IMG/VR virus record: IMGVR_UViG_3300037137_001027
Span: 62,001-126,000 of that record
Source of the DNA: a virus
DNA length: 64,000 nt
Reading direction: 5' to 3' (one strand)
Below the pieces are notes generated by a model. It was not told where the DNA came from. It did not search any database and worked only from the letters and a program-made list of their open reading frames with translations. Made by a program: the position numbers and the translations under genes. Below, one piece after another: positions 28,288 through 33,982 of this stretch; positions within the stretch are counted from its first letter, which is position 1, and every line of letters starts with the position of its first letter.

Positions 28288-28476
28288 ATGAAGGTTTGCG
28301 AGCGATGCGGCTGCGAGATTGCCACGAAGGACGGGGACAACCTTTGCCGCGATTGCGACGAAGGCAAGAAGAAGCGGGACAAGCGGAATGCGTCCCGCAA
28401 AGCCCGCGAGGATGCGCTCCGCTCCATTGGTCTGGTCAAAGTCAAGGGCGCTCTTGGTGGAACGTATTGGGAATAA
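28288..28476 (+). CDS. hypothetical 62-aa zinc-finger protein
   Basis: CTGGAGG precedes the ATG. CERCGCEIATKDGDNLCRDC is a two-CxxC zinc finger followed by a strongly basic helix (GKKKRDKRNASRKARED). Probably nucleic-acid binding. Confidence 0.7.
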   Translation: MKVCERCGCEIATKDGDNLCRDCDEGKKKRDKRNASRKAREDALRSIGLVKVKGALGGTYWE

Positions 28477-28515
28477 GGGTAGGGGAGGACCGCAAACTCC
28501 CTAATTAACCTCTAA

Positions 28516-28531
28516 TTGAGGTTGTACTAAA
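28516..28531 (+). promoter_or_regulatory. array promoter P56
   Basis: CCTC arm, TTGAGG + TTGTACTAAA; predicted +1 at 28538. Confidence 0.75.
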
Positions 28532-28570
28532 TCAGGTGTAGCGAACATCACCCCTTTCTGGAGAAGTGCC

Positions 28571-28846
28571 ATGAAGCTGCAAAACGTCACCGTCGTCATC
28601 CTGGCCCGCGTCGAGAACAACGGCCTCAAGGTGGCCAGCGTCATCGACAATCCCGAAGTGCCGTCCAGCGGCGGCAAGCCCGTCATCGGCCCGCTGATGC
28701 GGCGGCTCATGTCGGTCAAGGAGGTCGTCGCGCGGACGGGACTGAGCAAGGGCAAGGCCGCTGATGCGCGGCGGCTCAACCCAATGACCTACCTGGCCGA
28801 CTTCGAGGGGCAATCGCCACTGGCGTTGTCGCTCCAGGCCGCGTAA
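28571..28846 (+). CDS. hypothetical 91-aa protein
   Basis: CTGGAGAA precedes the ATG. N-terminal strand pair, C-terminal stretch SVKEVVARTGLSKGKAADARRL that could form a helix-turn-helix. DNA binding is possible but unproven. Confidence 0.6.
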   Translation: MKLQNVTVVILARVENNGLKVASVIDNPEVPSSGGKPVIGPLMRRLMSVKEVVARTGLSKGKAADARRLNPMTYLADFEGQSPLALSLQAA

Positions 28847-28898
28847 CAATAAGGCGGTCGCTGCGGCAAGGTCGATCAGTCCACCCGTGGGACCGCAG

Positions 28899-28925
28899 GG
28901 CAGGGGGGGAACCCCTGCCTTTTTT
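28899..28925 (+). terminator. strong intrinsic terminator
   Basis: GGCAGGGG / CCCCTGCC and six T. Just upstream GCGGTC...GACCGC (about 28855-28895) may form a larger outer stem. Confidence 0.9.
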
Positions 28926-28940
28926 GTTATCATCCCGTAA

Positions 28941-28956
28941 TTAAGGTTGTACTAAT
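28941..28956 (+). promoter_or_regulatory. array promoter P57
   Basis: TTAAGG + TTGTACTAAT; predicted +1 at 28963. Confidence 0.75.
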
Positions 28957-28992
28957 TTGTGTGTAGCCAACAACCCCTTACGGAGAACTGCG

Positions 28993-29193
28993 ATGCGACA
29001 CTACATCAGTCGGCAGAAGGCGCAGAGCTACGGCGGATTCATCTACTACCAGTGCAAGCGCGGCAAGTACATGCTGGTGAACTACCACGGCGAAACGATG
29101 TGGATGGGATACGTCCAGCCCCACGGCTTCTACGTCGTTCCCTTCGACCACGCCAGGGGCCAGAGCGAACAACTCAAAGACATGGTAGCATAA
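28993..29193 (+). CDS. hypothetical 66-aa protein
   Basis: CGGA-GAAC precedes ATG 28993. Tyr-rich beta sequence (YGGFIYYQCKRGKYMLVNYHG). Function unknown. Confidence 0.64.
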   Translation: MRHYISRQKAQSYGGFIYYQCKRGKYMLVNYHGETMWMGYVQPHGFYVVPFDHARGQSEQLKDMVA

Positions 29194-29205
29194 CGTTAGG
29201 GGTGA

Positions 29206-29233
29206 GGCAGGGGACCGCAACCCTGCCTTTTTT
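29206..29233 (+). terminator. strong intrinsic terminator
   Basis: GGCAGGG / CCCTGCC with loop GACCGCAA type and six T. Confidence 0.92.
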
Positions 29234-29247
29234 CAATCATCCTCTAA

Positions 29248-29263
29248 TTGAGGTTGTACTAAT
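29248..29263 (+). promoter_or_regulatory. array promoter P58
   Basis: CCTC arm, TTGAGG + TTGTACTAAT; predicted +1 at 29270. Confidence 0.75.
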
Positions 29264-29300
29264 CTAGGTGTAGCGAACATCACCCCTTTCTGGAGCAATC

Positions 29301-29573
29301 ATGCTGACCAACACTTGCAAGCCCCGCTTTGCTACGCTGAATCTCACGATGGAACAGCGGTTGCAGCGCTGTGCCACGCCCATGACCAAGTTCACCCTGT
29401 TCAACGCACTAACGGGCCGCGCCATCAAGGGCGGCAGCACCATCAGCATCAACGGGATTCCGTGCATTCTCTCCAGCATTCAGAGAGAGGACGGAAGCGG
29501 CAGCAGCTTCAACCTCATCGTCTACGGCCCCGACAACCAGCCATACAAATGCTACTGCCGCACAACGGACTAA
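29301..29573 (+). CDS. hypothetical 90-aa protein
   Basis: CTGGAG precedes the ATG. Folded beta-rich C-terminal half (GGSTISINGIPCILSSI, FNLIVYG). Function unknown. Confidence 0.64.
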   Translation: MLTNTCKPRFATLNLTMEQRLQRCATPMTKFTLFNALTGRAIKGGSTISINGIPCILSSIQREDGSGSSFNLIVYGPDNQPYKCYCRTTD

Positions 29574-29608
29574 GGGGAAGGGAGCGCCCACTCCCATTTA
29601 CAAGATCA

Positions 29609-29624
29609 TTGCGGTTGTACTAAA
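29609..29624 (+). promoter_or_regulatory. array promoter P59
   Basis: TTGCGG + TTGTACTAAA; predicted +1 at 29631 (leader begins AAGGAGG). Confidence 0.75.
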
Positions 29625-29643
29625 TAGAGTAAGGAGGACAATC

Positions 29644-29829
29644 ATGCACCAGACAACCGCAATCCGCCGCAACGACAAGGGCTTTATCATCAAGCTCGGT
29701 CCCGCGCCCGAACGCGGCAACCTGTTCCGCATTGCGGATCAGATCGGTATGGCCGCTGCTACTGACAAGCGCCAGCATCGCCGCCGTACCAAGGCCGCAC
29801 GCAAGGCCCGCCGCTGGAAAGCGGAGTAA
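29644..29829 (+). CDS. hypothetical basic 61-aa protein
   Basis: AAGGAGG at the transcript 5' end. The C-terminal third is very basic (KRQHRRRTKAARKARRWK), like a small ribosomal or nucleic-acid-binding protein. Function unknown. Confidence 0.64.
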   Translation: MHQTTAIRRNDKGFIIKLGPAPERGNLFRIADQIGMAAATDKRQHRRRTKAARKARRWKAE

Positions 29830-29865
29830 CAACAAGGGAGCGCCCACTCCCTAATGAGCCTCTAA

Positions 29866-29881
29866 TTGAGGTTGTACTGAT
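29866..29881 (+). promoter_or_regulatory. array promoter P60
   Basis: CCTC arm, TTGAGG + TTGTACTGAT; predicted +1 at 29888. Confidence 0.75.
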
Positions 29882-29922
29882 CGAGGTGTAGGACGAGTCA
29901 ACCCCTTTCAAGGAGCCATCGC

Positions 29923-30168
29923 ATGAACGCTCTGGTACAGGTCGGCGTCGGTGAGGTCATCGCGTCCCGCAAGCTGACTGGTGGCGGCATCCTGGTGCAG
30001 CGGCTTTGCTGCTCTTGCAAGCACGCTTTCTGGTCGGCCTACAACGAACACAAGAGCGCGTGTGCCGATTGCGACCCGCCCGCCAAGCGGCCCGAATCGC
30101 GGGGTATCGGTCGCAACCTCGACCGCAAGGCGAGCGACCGCCAATATCACGGTAGCAACGTGGAGTAA
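29923..30168 (+). CDS. hypothetical 81-aa zinc-binding protein
   Basis: AAGGAG precedes the ATG. CCSCKHAFWSAYNEHKSACADC suggests one zinc site. Basic C-terminus. Function unknown. Confidence 0.65.
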   Translation: MNALVQVGVGEVIASRKLTGGGILVQRLCCSCKHAFWSAYNEHKSACADCDPPAKRPESRGIGRNLDRKASDRQYHGSNVE

Positions 30169-30178
30169 CGCGGGGAAG

Positions 30179-30203
30179 GGCAGGGACCACAACCCTGCCT
30201 TTT
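30179..30203 (+). terminator. intrinsic terminator
   Basis: GGCAGGG / CCCTGCC followed by TTTT. Confidence 0.8.
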
Positions 30204-30219
30204 CCTAATGAACCTCTAA

Positions 30220-30235
30220 TTGAGGTTGTACTAAT
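30220..30235 (+). promoter_or_regulatory. array promoter P61
   Basis: CCTC arm, TTGAGG + TTGTACTAAT; predicted +1 at 30242. First GTAGGACGAGTC-type leader with clear CTGGAG site. Confidence 0.75.
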
Positions 30236-30275
30236 CAGGGTGTAGGACGAGTCAACCCTTAACCTGGAGACGACG

Positions 30276-30500
30276 ATGCACGATCACGGTTACACTCCCC
30301 CGCTCCCGTCCACCCGCGACGAACTGATCCGCGACACGAAGGCCGCGCTGAAGATGCTGAAGATGCTCCGCGACTTCGGCGTTGACCTCCGCGACAAGAA
30401 GATCATGGCGATCAAGCACCTCCGCACGCAGACGGGCCTCGGCCTCCGCGAAGCGAAGGAAGCCGTCGAGTTCGGCATGGAGTTGCTGGACGCAGCGTAA
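30276..30500 (+). CDS. ribosomal protein L7/L12 C-terminal-like small protein
   Basis: Residues about 40-70 read DKKIMAIKHLRTQTGLGLREAKEAVEF, matching the helix-turn-helix core of the L7/L12 C-terminal domain (KIEVIKxxRExTGLGLKEAKDLV). The N-terminal 38 residues are an amphipathic helix that could dimerise. At 74 aa it is a minimal factor-recruitment domain. It is the second such gene in the window (see 1609-2019). CTGGAG precedes the ATG and an intrinsic terminator follows. Confidence 0.75.
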   Translation: MHDHGYTPPLPSTRDELIRDTKAALKMLKMLRDFGVDLRDKKIMAIKHLRTQTGLGLREAKEAVEFGMELLDAA

Positions 30501-30513
30501 CACGTTAGGGGAG

Positions 30514-30543
30514 GGGCAGGGGAACGCCACCCTGCCCTTTTTA
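30514..30543 (+). terminator. intrinsic terminator
   Basis: GGGCAGGG / CCCTGCCC and six T. Confidence 0.9.
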
Positions 30544-30557
30544 TCATTACAGTATCA

Positions 30558-30573
30558 TTGAGGTTGTACTAAT
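30558..30573 (+). promoter_or_regulatory. array promoter P62
   Basis: TTGAGG + TTGTACTAAT; predicted +1 at 30580. Confidence 0.75.
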
Positions 30574-30612
30574 TGGGGTGTAGGACGAGTCAACCCCTTG
30601 CGGAGAACTGCG

Positions 30613-30927
30613 ATGCATACCACCGACTCCATCCGCGACCTCCTCACCCGCAACCCCAAGGCCGTTTACAGGGCGCTTGTCGTCCTGTTTGAGCGGCAGA
30701 CGGACGATGAGAAGGAGAGCGAGGAAACCAAGCACGACAACGGGCGCGGCTTCAATTACCGCGATGCCAAGTTCGGTTCCGACTTGGCGCAGAAGTGCAT
30801 CCGCCCCGACCCGCGCTACCCTTCCCCGCTCTCCGTCAATCAGCTTGCTGCGGCCCGCCGTATGCTGCACAAGTACGCTGGCCAGCTTGCCCGCATTGCC
30901 AACGGGCAGGAAACGGTCGAGGTATGA
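30613..30927 (+). CDS. conserved-looking 104-aa phage protein
   Basis: CGGAGAAC precedes ATG 30613. TKHDNGRGFNYRDAKFGSDLA then LAAARRMLHKYAGQLARI resembles a small helical family often seen in phages and plasmids. Function unknown. Confidence 0.68.
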   Translation: MHTTDSIRDLLTRNPKAVYRALVVLFERQTDDEKESEETKHDNGRGFNYRDAKFGSDLAQKCIRPDPRYPSPLSVNQLAAARRMLHKYAGQLARIANGQETVEV

Positions 30928-30935
30928 CCAAACGA

Positions 30936-30959
30936 CCCGCCCGCAAGGGCGGGTTTTTT
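30936..30959 (+). terminator. strong intrinsic terminator
   Basis: CCCGCCC-GCAA-GGGCGGG followed by six T. Confidence 0.95.
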
Positions 30960-30971
30960 ATTACCAATTTA

Positions 30972-30990
30972 GTTCCAGTACAACCTCATT
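30972..30990 (-). promoter_or_regulatory. degenerate array motif on the minus strand
   Basis: Read on the minus strand this is ATGAGGTTGTACTGGAAC. It keeps GAGG-TTGTACT but not the TAAT end. It points left into the terminator. It is the only reverse-oriented copy found. Confidence 0.4.
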
Positions 30991-31222
30991 TAATGCCAAT
31001 TTATACTGTACAAACTAGCGCCATGCCTGGAATGCGATTAAATCGCTTTTAAGCCACTCTAACCCTAAAACCGACCCGACATAGCCTTGACCCATTTGCG
31101 CTCGTCTCAAGCGATCCTGGCGCGATTACGGGCCATTTGAACCTCGAACCTCGACCGACTTTTGCGCCGTTCCATTCGCCTATGGTACGCTGGTATATGG
31201 CACCGTGCTAATGGTACTCTAA
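30991..31222 (+). other. non-coding spacer
   Basis: No convincing gene. GCGATT-A-AATCGC followed by TTTT (near 31032) is a small terminator-like stem. GAACCTC is repeated twice near 31140-31155. Nothing else was recognised. Confidence 0.5.
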
Positions 31223-31238
31223 TTGAGGTTGTACTAAA
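31223..31238 (+). promoter_or_regulatory. array promoter P63
   Basis: TTGAGG + TTGTACTAAA; predicted +1 at 31245. Confidence 0.75.
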
Positions 31239-31277
31239 TCAGGTGTAGCGAAGATCACCCCTTTCTGGAGTACGACG

Positions 31278-31493
31278 ATGCCGCGTTGCGAAGATTACCC
31301 CTGCTGTGGCCATGAGGCGGGTTGCTGCCCGAACTACGACCGCACTGGCAAGCAGACCGACATGGTTTGCACCTGCGGCGCTCGCCTGCCGATCACGGCG
31401 CGCTACTCCATCTGCGAGACGTGCCTCCGTGACGACGACGACGACGGCCCCGACTATCGGGGCGACGACTGGCAGGAGGTGGACGAATACTAG
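31278..31493 (+). CDS. Cys-rich 71-aa zinc-binding phage protein
   Basis: CTGGAG precedes the ATG. RCEDYPCCGHEAGCCPNYD, then CTCGARLP and CETC, gives at least two zinc sites. The N-terminal CCGHE-x-GCCP block resembles small proteins in many phages. Acidic tail. Function unknown. Confidence 0.7.
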   Translation: MPRCEDYPCCGHEAGCCPNYDRTGKQTDMVCTCGARLPITARYSICETCLRDDDDDGPDYRGDDWQEVDEY

Positions 31494-31498
31494 GGGAA

Positions 31499-31528
31499 GG
31501 GCAGGGGAACGCCACCCTGCCCTTTTTT
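31499..31528 (+). terminator. intrinsic terminator
   Basis: GGGCAGGG / CCCTGCCC and six T. Confidence 0.92.
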
Positions 31529-31543
31529 GTTATTAACCTCTAA

Positions 31544-31559
31544 TTGAGGTTGTACTAAA
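31544..31559 (+). promoter_or_regulatory. array promoter P64
   Basis: CCTC arm, TTGAGG + TTGTACTAAA; predicted +1 at 31566. Confidence 0.75.
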
Positions 31560-31598
31560 TCAGGTGTAGCGAACATCACCCCTTTCTGGAGTACGACG

Positions 31599-31955
31599 AT
31601 GGGAACCCGCCTCTACCCGAACACCACCGACCGCGCGGCCCTGGAAGTTCTCGCTGGCGTTCCCGCTGGCACACACGCCCGCATGGACGAAATGGCCAAG
31701 CGGCACGCCGAGGCGAAGGTTGACCCCTTCGACCAGGAGGCGGGTTACGCGCAGTGGAAGGAGCGCAACGACGACGGGCCGATTGGCGACCTCGACGCCT
31801 TCCTCACCTTCGGCTGGGGCAAGTTCCGCCCCGTGGACGGGATCGGGGAGGACTGCGCGGGCCATGAGGACAACCTCGACCGCGCGGCTCGCCTGTTGCG
31901 GGCGAACGGGATCGGTGCGAACGTGGCAATGACGGGGGGATTGCACTGGGGCTAG
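31599..31955 (+). CDS. hypothetical 118-aa protein
   Basis: CTGGAG precedes the ATG. Acidic product with FLTFGWGKFRPVDG and a helical end. It is followed by a GGCAGGG/CCCTGCC hairpin (31962-31984) without T run. Function unknown. Confidence 0.65.
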   Translation: MGTRLYPNTTDRAALEVLAGVPAGTHARMDEMAKRHAEAKVDPFDQEAGYAQWKERNDDGPIGDLDAFLTFGWGKFRPVDGIGEDCAGHEDNLDRAARLLRANGIGANVAMTGGLHWG

Positions 31956-31998
31956 GGGAAGGGCAGGGGAACGCCAACCCTGCCTAATTAACCTCTAA

Positions 31999-32014
31999 TT
32001 GAGGTTGTACTAAT
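31999..32014 (+). promoter_or_regulatory. array promoter P65
   Basis: CCTC arm, TTGAGG + TTGTACTAAT; predicted +1 at 32021. Confidence 0.75.
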
Positions 32015-32053
32015 TACAGTGTAGGACGGATCACCCCTTACGGAGTCTGACCC

Positions 32054-32281
32054 ATGTTCGCACTGTACGTTGACAACGGCACTGGTGAACTCAGCCGCGC
32101 AGTCTTCACGCTGGAAGAGATGCGCAACTACAGTGGACCTCGGCCCACTTACCTCCGCATTGGCGAGAGCGGGGAGCGCGTTTCGTGGGATACGTTCAAG
32201 GCCATTTGCGCGACGTGTCGGCCCGACGACGCGGACGACGACCCCGACAACCTCTTCGTCTATCGCAGCGACGACAACTAG
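32054..32281 (+). CDS. hypothetical 75-aa protein
   Basis: CGGAG precedes the ATG. Beta N-terminus (FALYVDNGTGELSRAVF) and acidic C-terminus. Function unknown. Confidence 0.64.
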   Translation: MFALYVDNGTGELSRAVFTLEEMRNYSGPRPTYLRIGESGERVSWDTFKAICATCRPDDADDDPDNLFVYRSDDN

Positions 32282-32316
32282 GGGAAGGGAGCGCCCACTC
32301 CCTAATTAACCTCTAA

Positions 32317-32332
32317 TTGAGGTTGTACTAAT
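32317..32332 (+). promoter_or_regulatory. array promoter P66
   Basis: CCTC arm, TTGAGG + TTGTACTAAT; predicted +1 at 32339. Confidence 0.75.
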
Positions 32333-32371
32333 TGGGGTGTAGGACGAGTCAACCCCTTACGGAGTACGATC

Positions 32372-32827
32372 ATGGAAGCCGCACTGAAGCTGACCGATGC
32401 CAAGCCCGTCCGCAAGCCCCGCACGGCCCGCAAGGTCAAGCCCGTCGCCGCCGCGATGAAGCCCGATCACCTCCAAGCCTACGCCACCGTGGGCGTCATG
32501 TTCATGGCCGTTCTGTCCGCGCTGCTGAACGGCTACGCGAACGCGGCGAGCGCCGAGGTTGCGTGGGCAGGCTGGGGTATGGGCTTGGCCGTTCCCGTTA
32601 TCATCTTGCTCTTGGGCAAGGTTGCGGGGTTGCTCTACAAGCGCGGGCAGAAGCGCGCTGCCCTTGCTACTGCCAGCGCTGGCATTGGCTTGCTCGCGCT
32701 GTCCGTTTGGCACGTTAGCCTTTCCATCGCCGCCTTGACGGGAAGCCCGATCATGCTGGCAATGCCAATGGCGGTTGCAATCGACTGCGGTTTCGTCTGC
32801 TGCGAGGTAGCGGCCTTGCTCGACTAG
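32372..32827 (+). CDS. four-helix inner-membrane protein
   Basis: The 151-aa product has a Lys/Arg-rich cytoplasmic N-terminus (about 1-34) and four hydrophobic segments at about 37-58, 65-87, 96-113 and 122-148. A CC pair lies near the end. The layout resembles DUF2637-like membrane proteins of mobile elements. CGGAG precedes the ATG. It may alter the membrane or exclude other phages, which is inference. Confidence 0.68.
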   Translation: MEAALKLTDAKPVRKPRTARKVKPVAAAMKPDHLQAYATVGVMFMAVLSALLNGYANAASAEVAWAGWGMGLAVPVIILLLGKVAGLLYKRGQKRAALATASAGIGLLALSVWHVSLSIAALTGSPIMLAMPMAVAIDCGFVCCEVAALLD

Positions 32828-32837
32828 GGCAAGGCAA

Positions 32838-32867
32838 GGGCAGGGGAACGCCAACCCTGCCCTTTTT
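32838..32867 (+). terminator. intrinsic terminator
   Basis: GGGCAGGG / CCCTGCCC and five T. Confidence 0.9.
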
Positions 32868-32883
32868 GCTAATGATCCTCTAA

Positions 32884-32899
32884 TTGAGGTTGTACTAAA
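32884..32899 (+). promoter_or_regulatory. array promoter P67
   Basis: CCTC arm, TTGAGG + TTGTACTAAA; predicted +1 at 32906. Confidence 0.75.
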
Positions 32900-32937
32900 T
32901 CAGGTGAGGACGAGTCACCCCTTTCTGGAGACGAACG

Positions 32938-33051
32938 ATGAACTACGCTTACTTGCGGCTCGCGGCTTGGATGAAGATGATGCAAGGGGGCGAGCGGCGG
33001 CGGTGGGCGCGGGTCTGCAACTACCTTGACGCGAGGATGATGCGCTCTTGA
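32938..33051 (+). CDS. hypothetical 37-aa basic peptide
   Basis: CTGGAGACG precedes the ATG. Met- and Arg-rich (AAWMKMMQGGERRRWARV). It is a full cassette with promoter, ribosome site and downstream hairpin (33057-33079), which supports a real tiny gene. Confidence 0.5.
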   Translation: MNYAYLRLAAWMKMMQGGERRRWARVCNYLDARMMRS

Positions 33052-33093
33052 CCAAGGGCAGGGGAACGCCAACCCTGCCTAATTAACCTCTAA

Positions 33094-33109
33094 TTGAGGT
33101 TGTACTGAA
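33094..33109 (+). promoter_or_regulatory. array promoter P68 (gene-less cassette)
   Basis: CCTC arm, TTGAGG + TTGTACTGAA; predicted +1 at 33116 with AGGAGG leader, but no frame follows, only the hairpin GGGCAT/ATGCCC. It looks like a cassette that lost its gene. Confidence 0.65.
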
Positions 33110-33158
33110 TGGGGTAGGAGGATACCCCTGGGCATCGCCCATGCCCATTGAATTGTTA

Positions 33159-33174
33159 TTAAGGTTGTACTAAC
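33159..33174 (+). promoter_or_regulatory. array promoter P69 (last of the array)
   Basis: TTAAGG + TTGTACTAAC; predicted +1 at 33181. Only AT-rich non-coding DNA follows before the HNH gene. Confidence 0.65.
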
Positions 33175-33378
33175 ATAATTAACATATGATTAATTAATTT
33201 CATTTTCTGTTTAAAAAAGTAACATCAGGGTGCCTACCGTGGACGCCATACCAGTGAGTTCTTTAAAAAAGTCAATTTCAAAATTAGCCGCCAGGGATTT
33301 TTCAAAATTCCACACATATCTTAAAAAAACTAATTTTTCCATTTTCCAAAAAATATACCAATCCAAAAAATTACCATT

Positions 33379-33424
33379 AGTAAAGTTTTGAAAAAATCTA
33401 CAATGGATTTTTCAAAACTTTACT
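33379..33424 (+). other. 19-bp inverted repeat upstream of HNH gene
   Basis: AGTAAAGTTTTG then a run of A and TC (33379-33398) pairs with GA, a run of T and CAAAACTTTACT (33406-33424), with a one-base bulge and loop TACAATG. It lies 10 nt before ATG 33435, in a 380-nt AT-rich gene-free stretch. It may be a terminator or mark the edge of an inserted element. Confidence 0.75.
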
Positions 33425-33434
33425 ATATTAAGGT

Positions 33435-33920
33435 ATGATTTGTAGTAAATGCCAAAACGATAAACCAGAGAATGCATTTTATCATTATTCATATGTTACC
33501 ACTTATGTTTGCAAGCAATGCAAGAGAGAAGCATCTTTAAAGTTATTAGATAATCCAAATAGAAAGAGATATAAGACAAAGAATTCCACATATCGGCAGC
33601 ACACAAATTTCAAAAAGATATACAAGGCTTATCATTCTGCTAAAAAGAGAGCAAAAAATAAGAACAGGGAGTTTGATATAAGCATAGATGATTTAATAAA
33701 CTTATGGGATAGTCAACAAGGGCGATGCGTACTGTCTGGTGAAAAATTTCATGAAGAACACGGAGCATATTCCGCAAGTTTAGATAGAATAGATAGTAAG
33801 AAAGGATACACAAAGGGCAACATAAGGTTTATATTATTTGCTCTTAATTCTGCTCTTTTGGATTACGGAATAGAAACATATTTAGATATTGCGGAAGCGG
33901 TGAAAAAAAATATGAGTTAG
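33435..33920 (+). CDS. HNH homing-type endonuclease
   Basis: The 161-aa product starts with a CSKC...CKQC zinc ribbon, has a basic middle (SAKKRAKNKNRE), a CVLSGEKF segment and SLDRIDSKKGYTKGNIRF, which is the HNH/AP2-type homing endonuclease core. Such free-standing nucleases are frequent selfish genes in phages. AAGG precedes the ATG. It stands exactly at the change from GC-rich to AT-rich DNA. Confidence 0.85.
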   Translation: MICSKCQNDKPENAFYHYSYVTTYVCKQCKREASLKLLDNPNRKRYKTKNSTYRQHTNFKKIYKAYHSAKKRAKNKNREFDISIDDLINLWDSQQGRCVLSGEKFHEEHGAYSASLDRIDSKKGYTKGNIRFILFALNSALLDYGIETYLDIAEAVKKNMS

Positions 33921-33982
33921 CATTGTTTTTCCCTGAAAATCAGTTATCATGGTTTTTGACCAATTCAACAAGGGTCCAACCA

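Larger units (their letters stand above)
14838..32302 (+). repeat. GGGAGCGCCCACTCCC hairpin family, 20 copies
   Basis: An identical 16-nt hairpin (stem GGGAG/CTCCC, loop CGCCCA) follows stop codons at 14838, 18872, 20382, 21872, 22260, 22975, 23545, 23918, 24489, 24733, 25380, 25633, 25920, 26190, 26834, 27593, 27867, 29580, 29836 and 32287. It is followed by TAAT, ATTA or similar, not by a T run, and then by the next array promoter. It replaces the GGCAGGG-type terminators after those genes. It may be a weak terminator, an RNA 3' end stabiliser or a processing site. Confidence 0.85.

Noticed and set aside
14838-32302. GGGAGCGCCCACTCCC and GGTTGTACTAAT repeats as a CRISPR or REP element
   Set aside because: The spacing follows gene boundaries and the spacers are genes. 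The promoter box has a fixed relation to start codons, which repeats of other types would not have.
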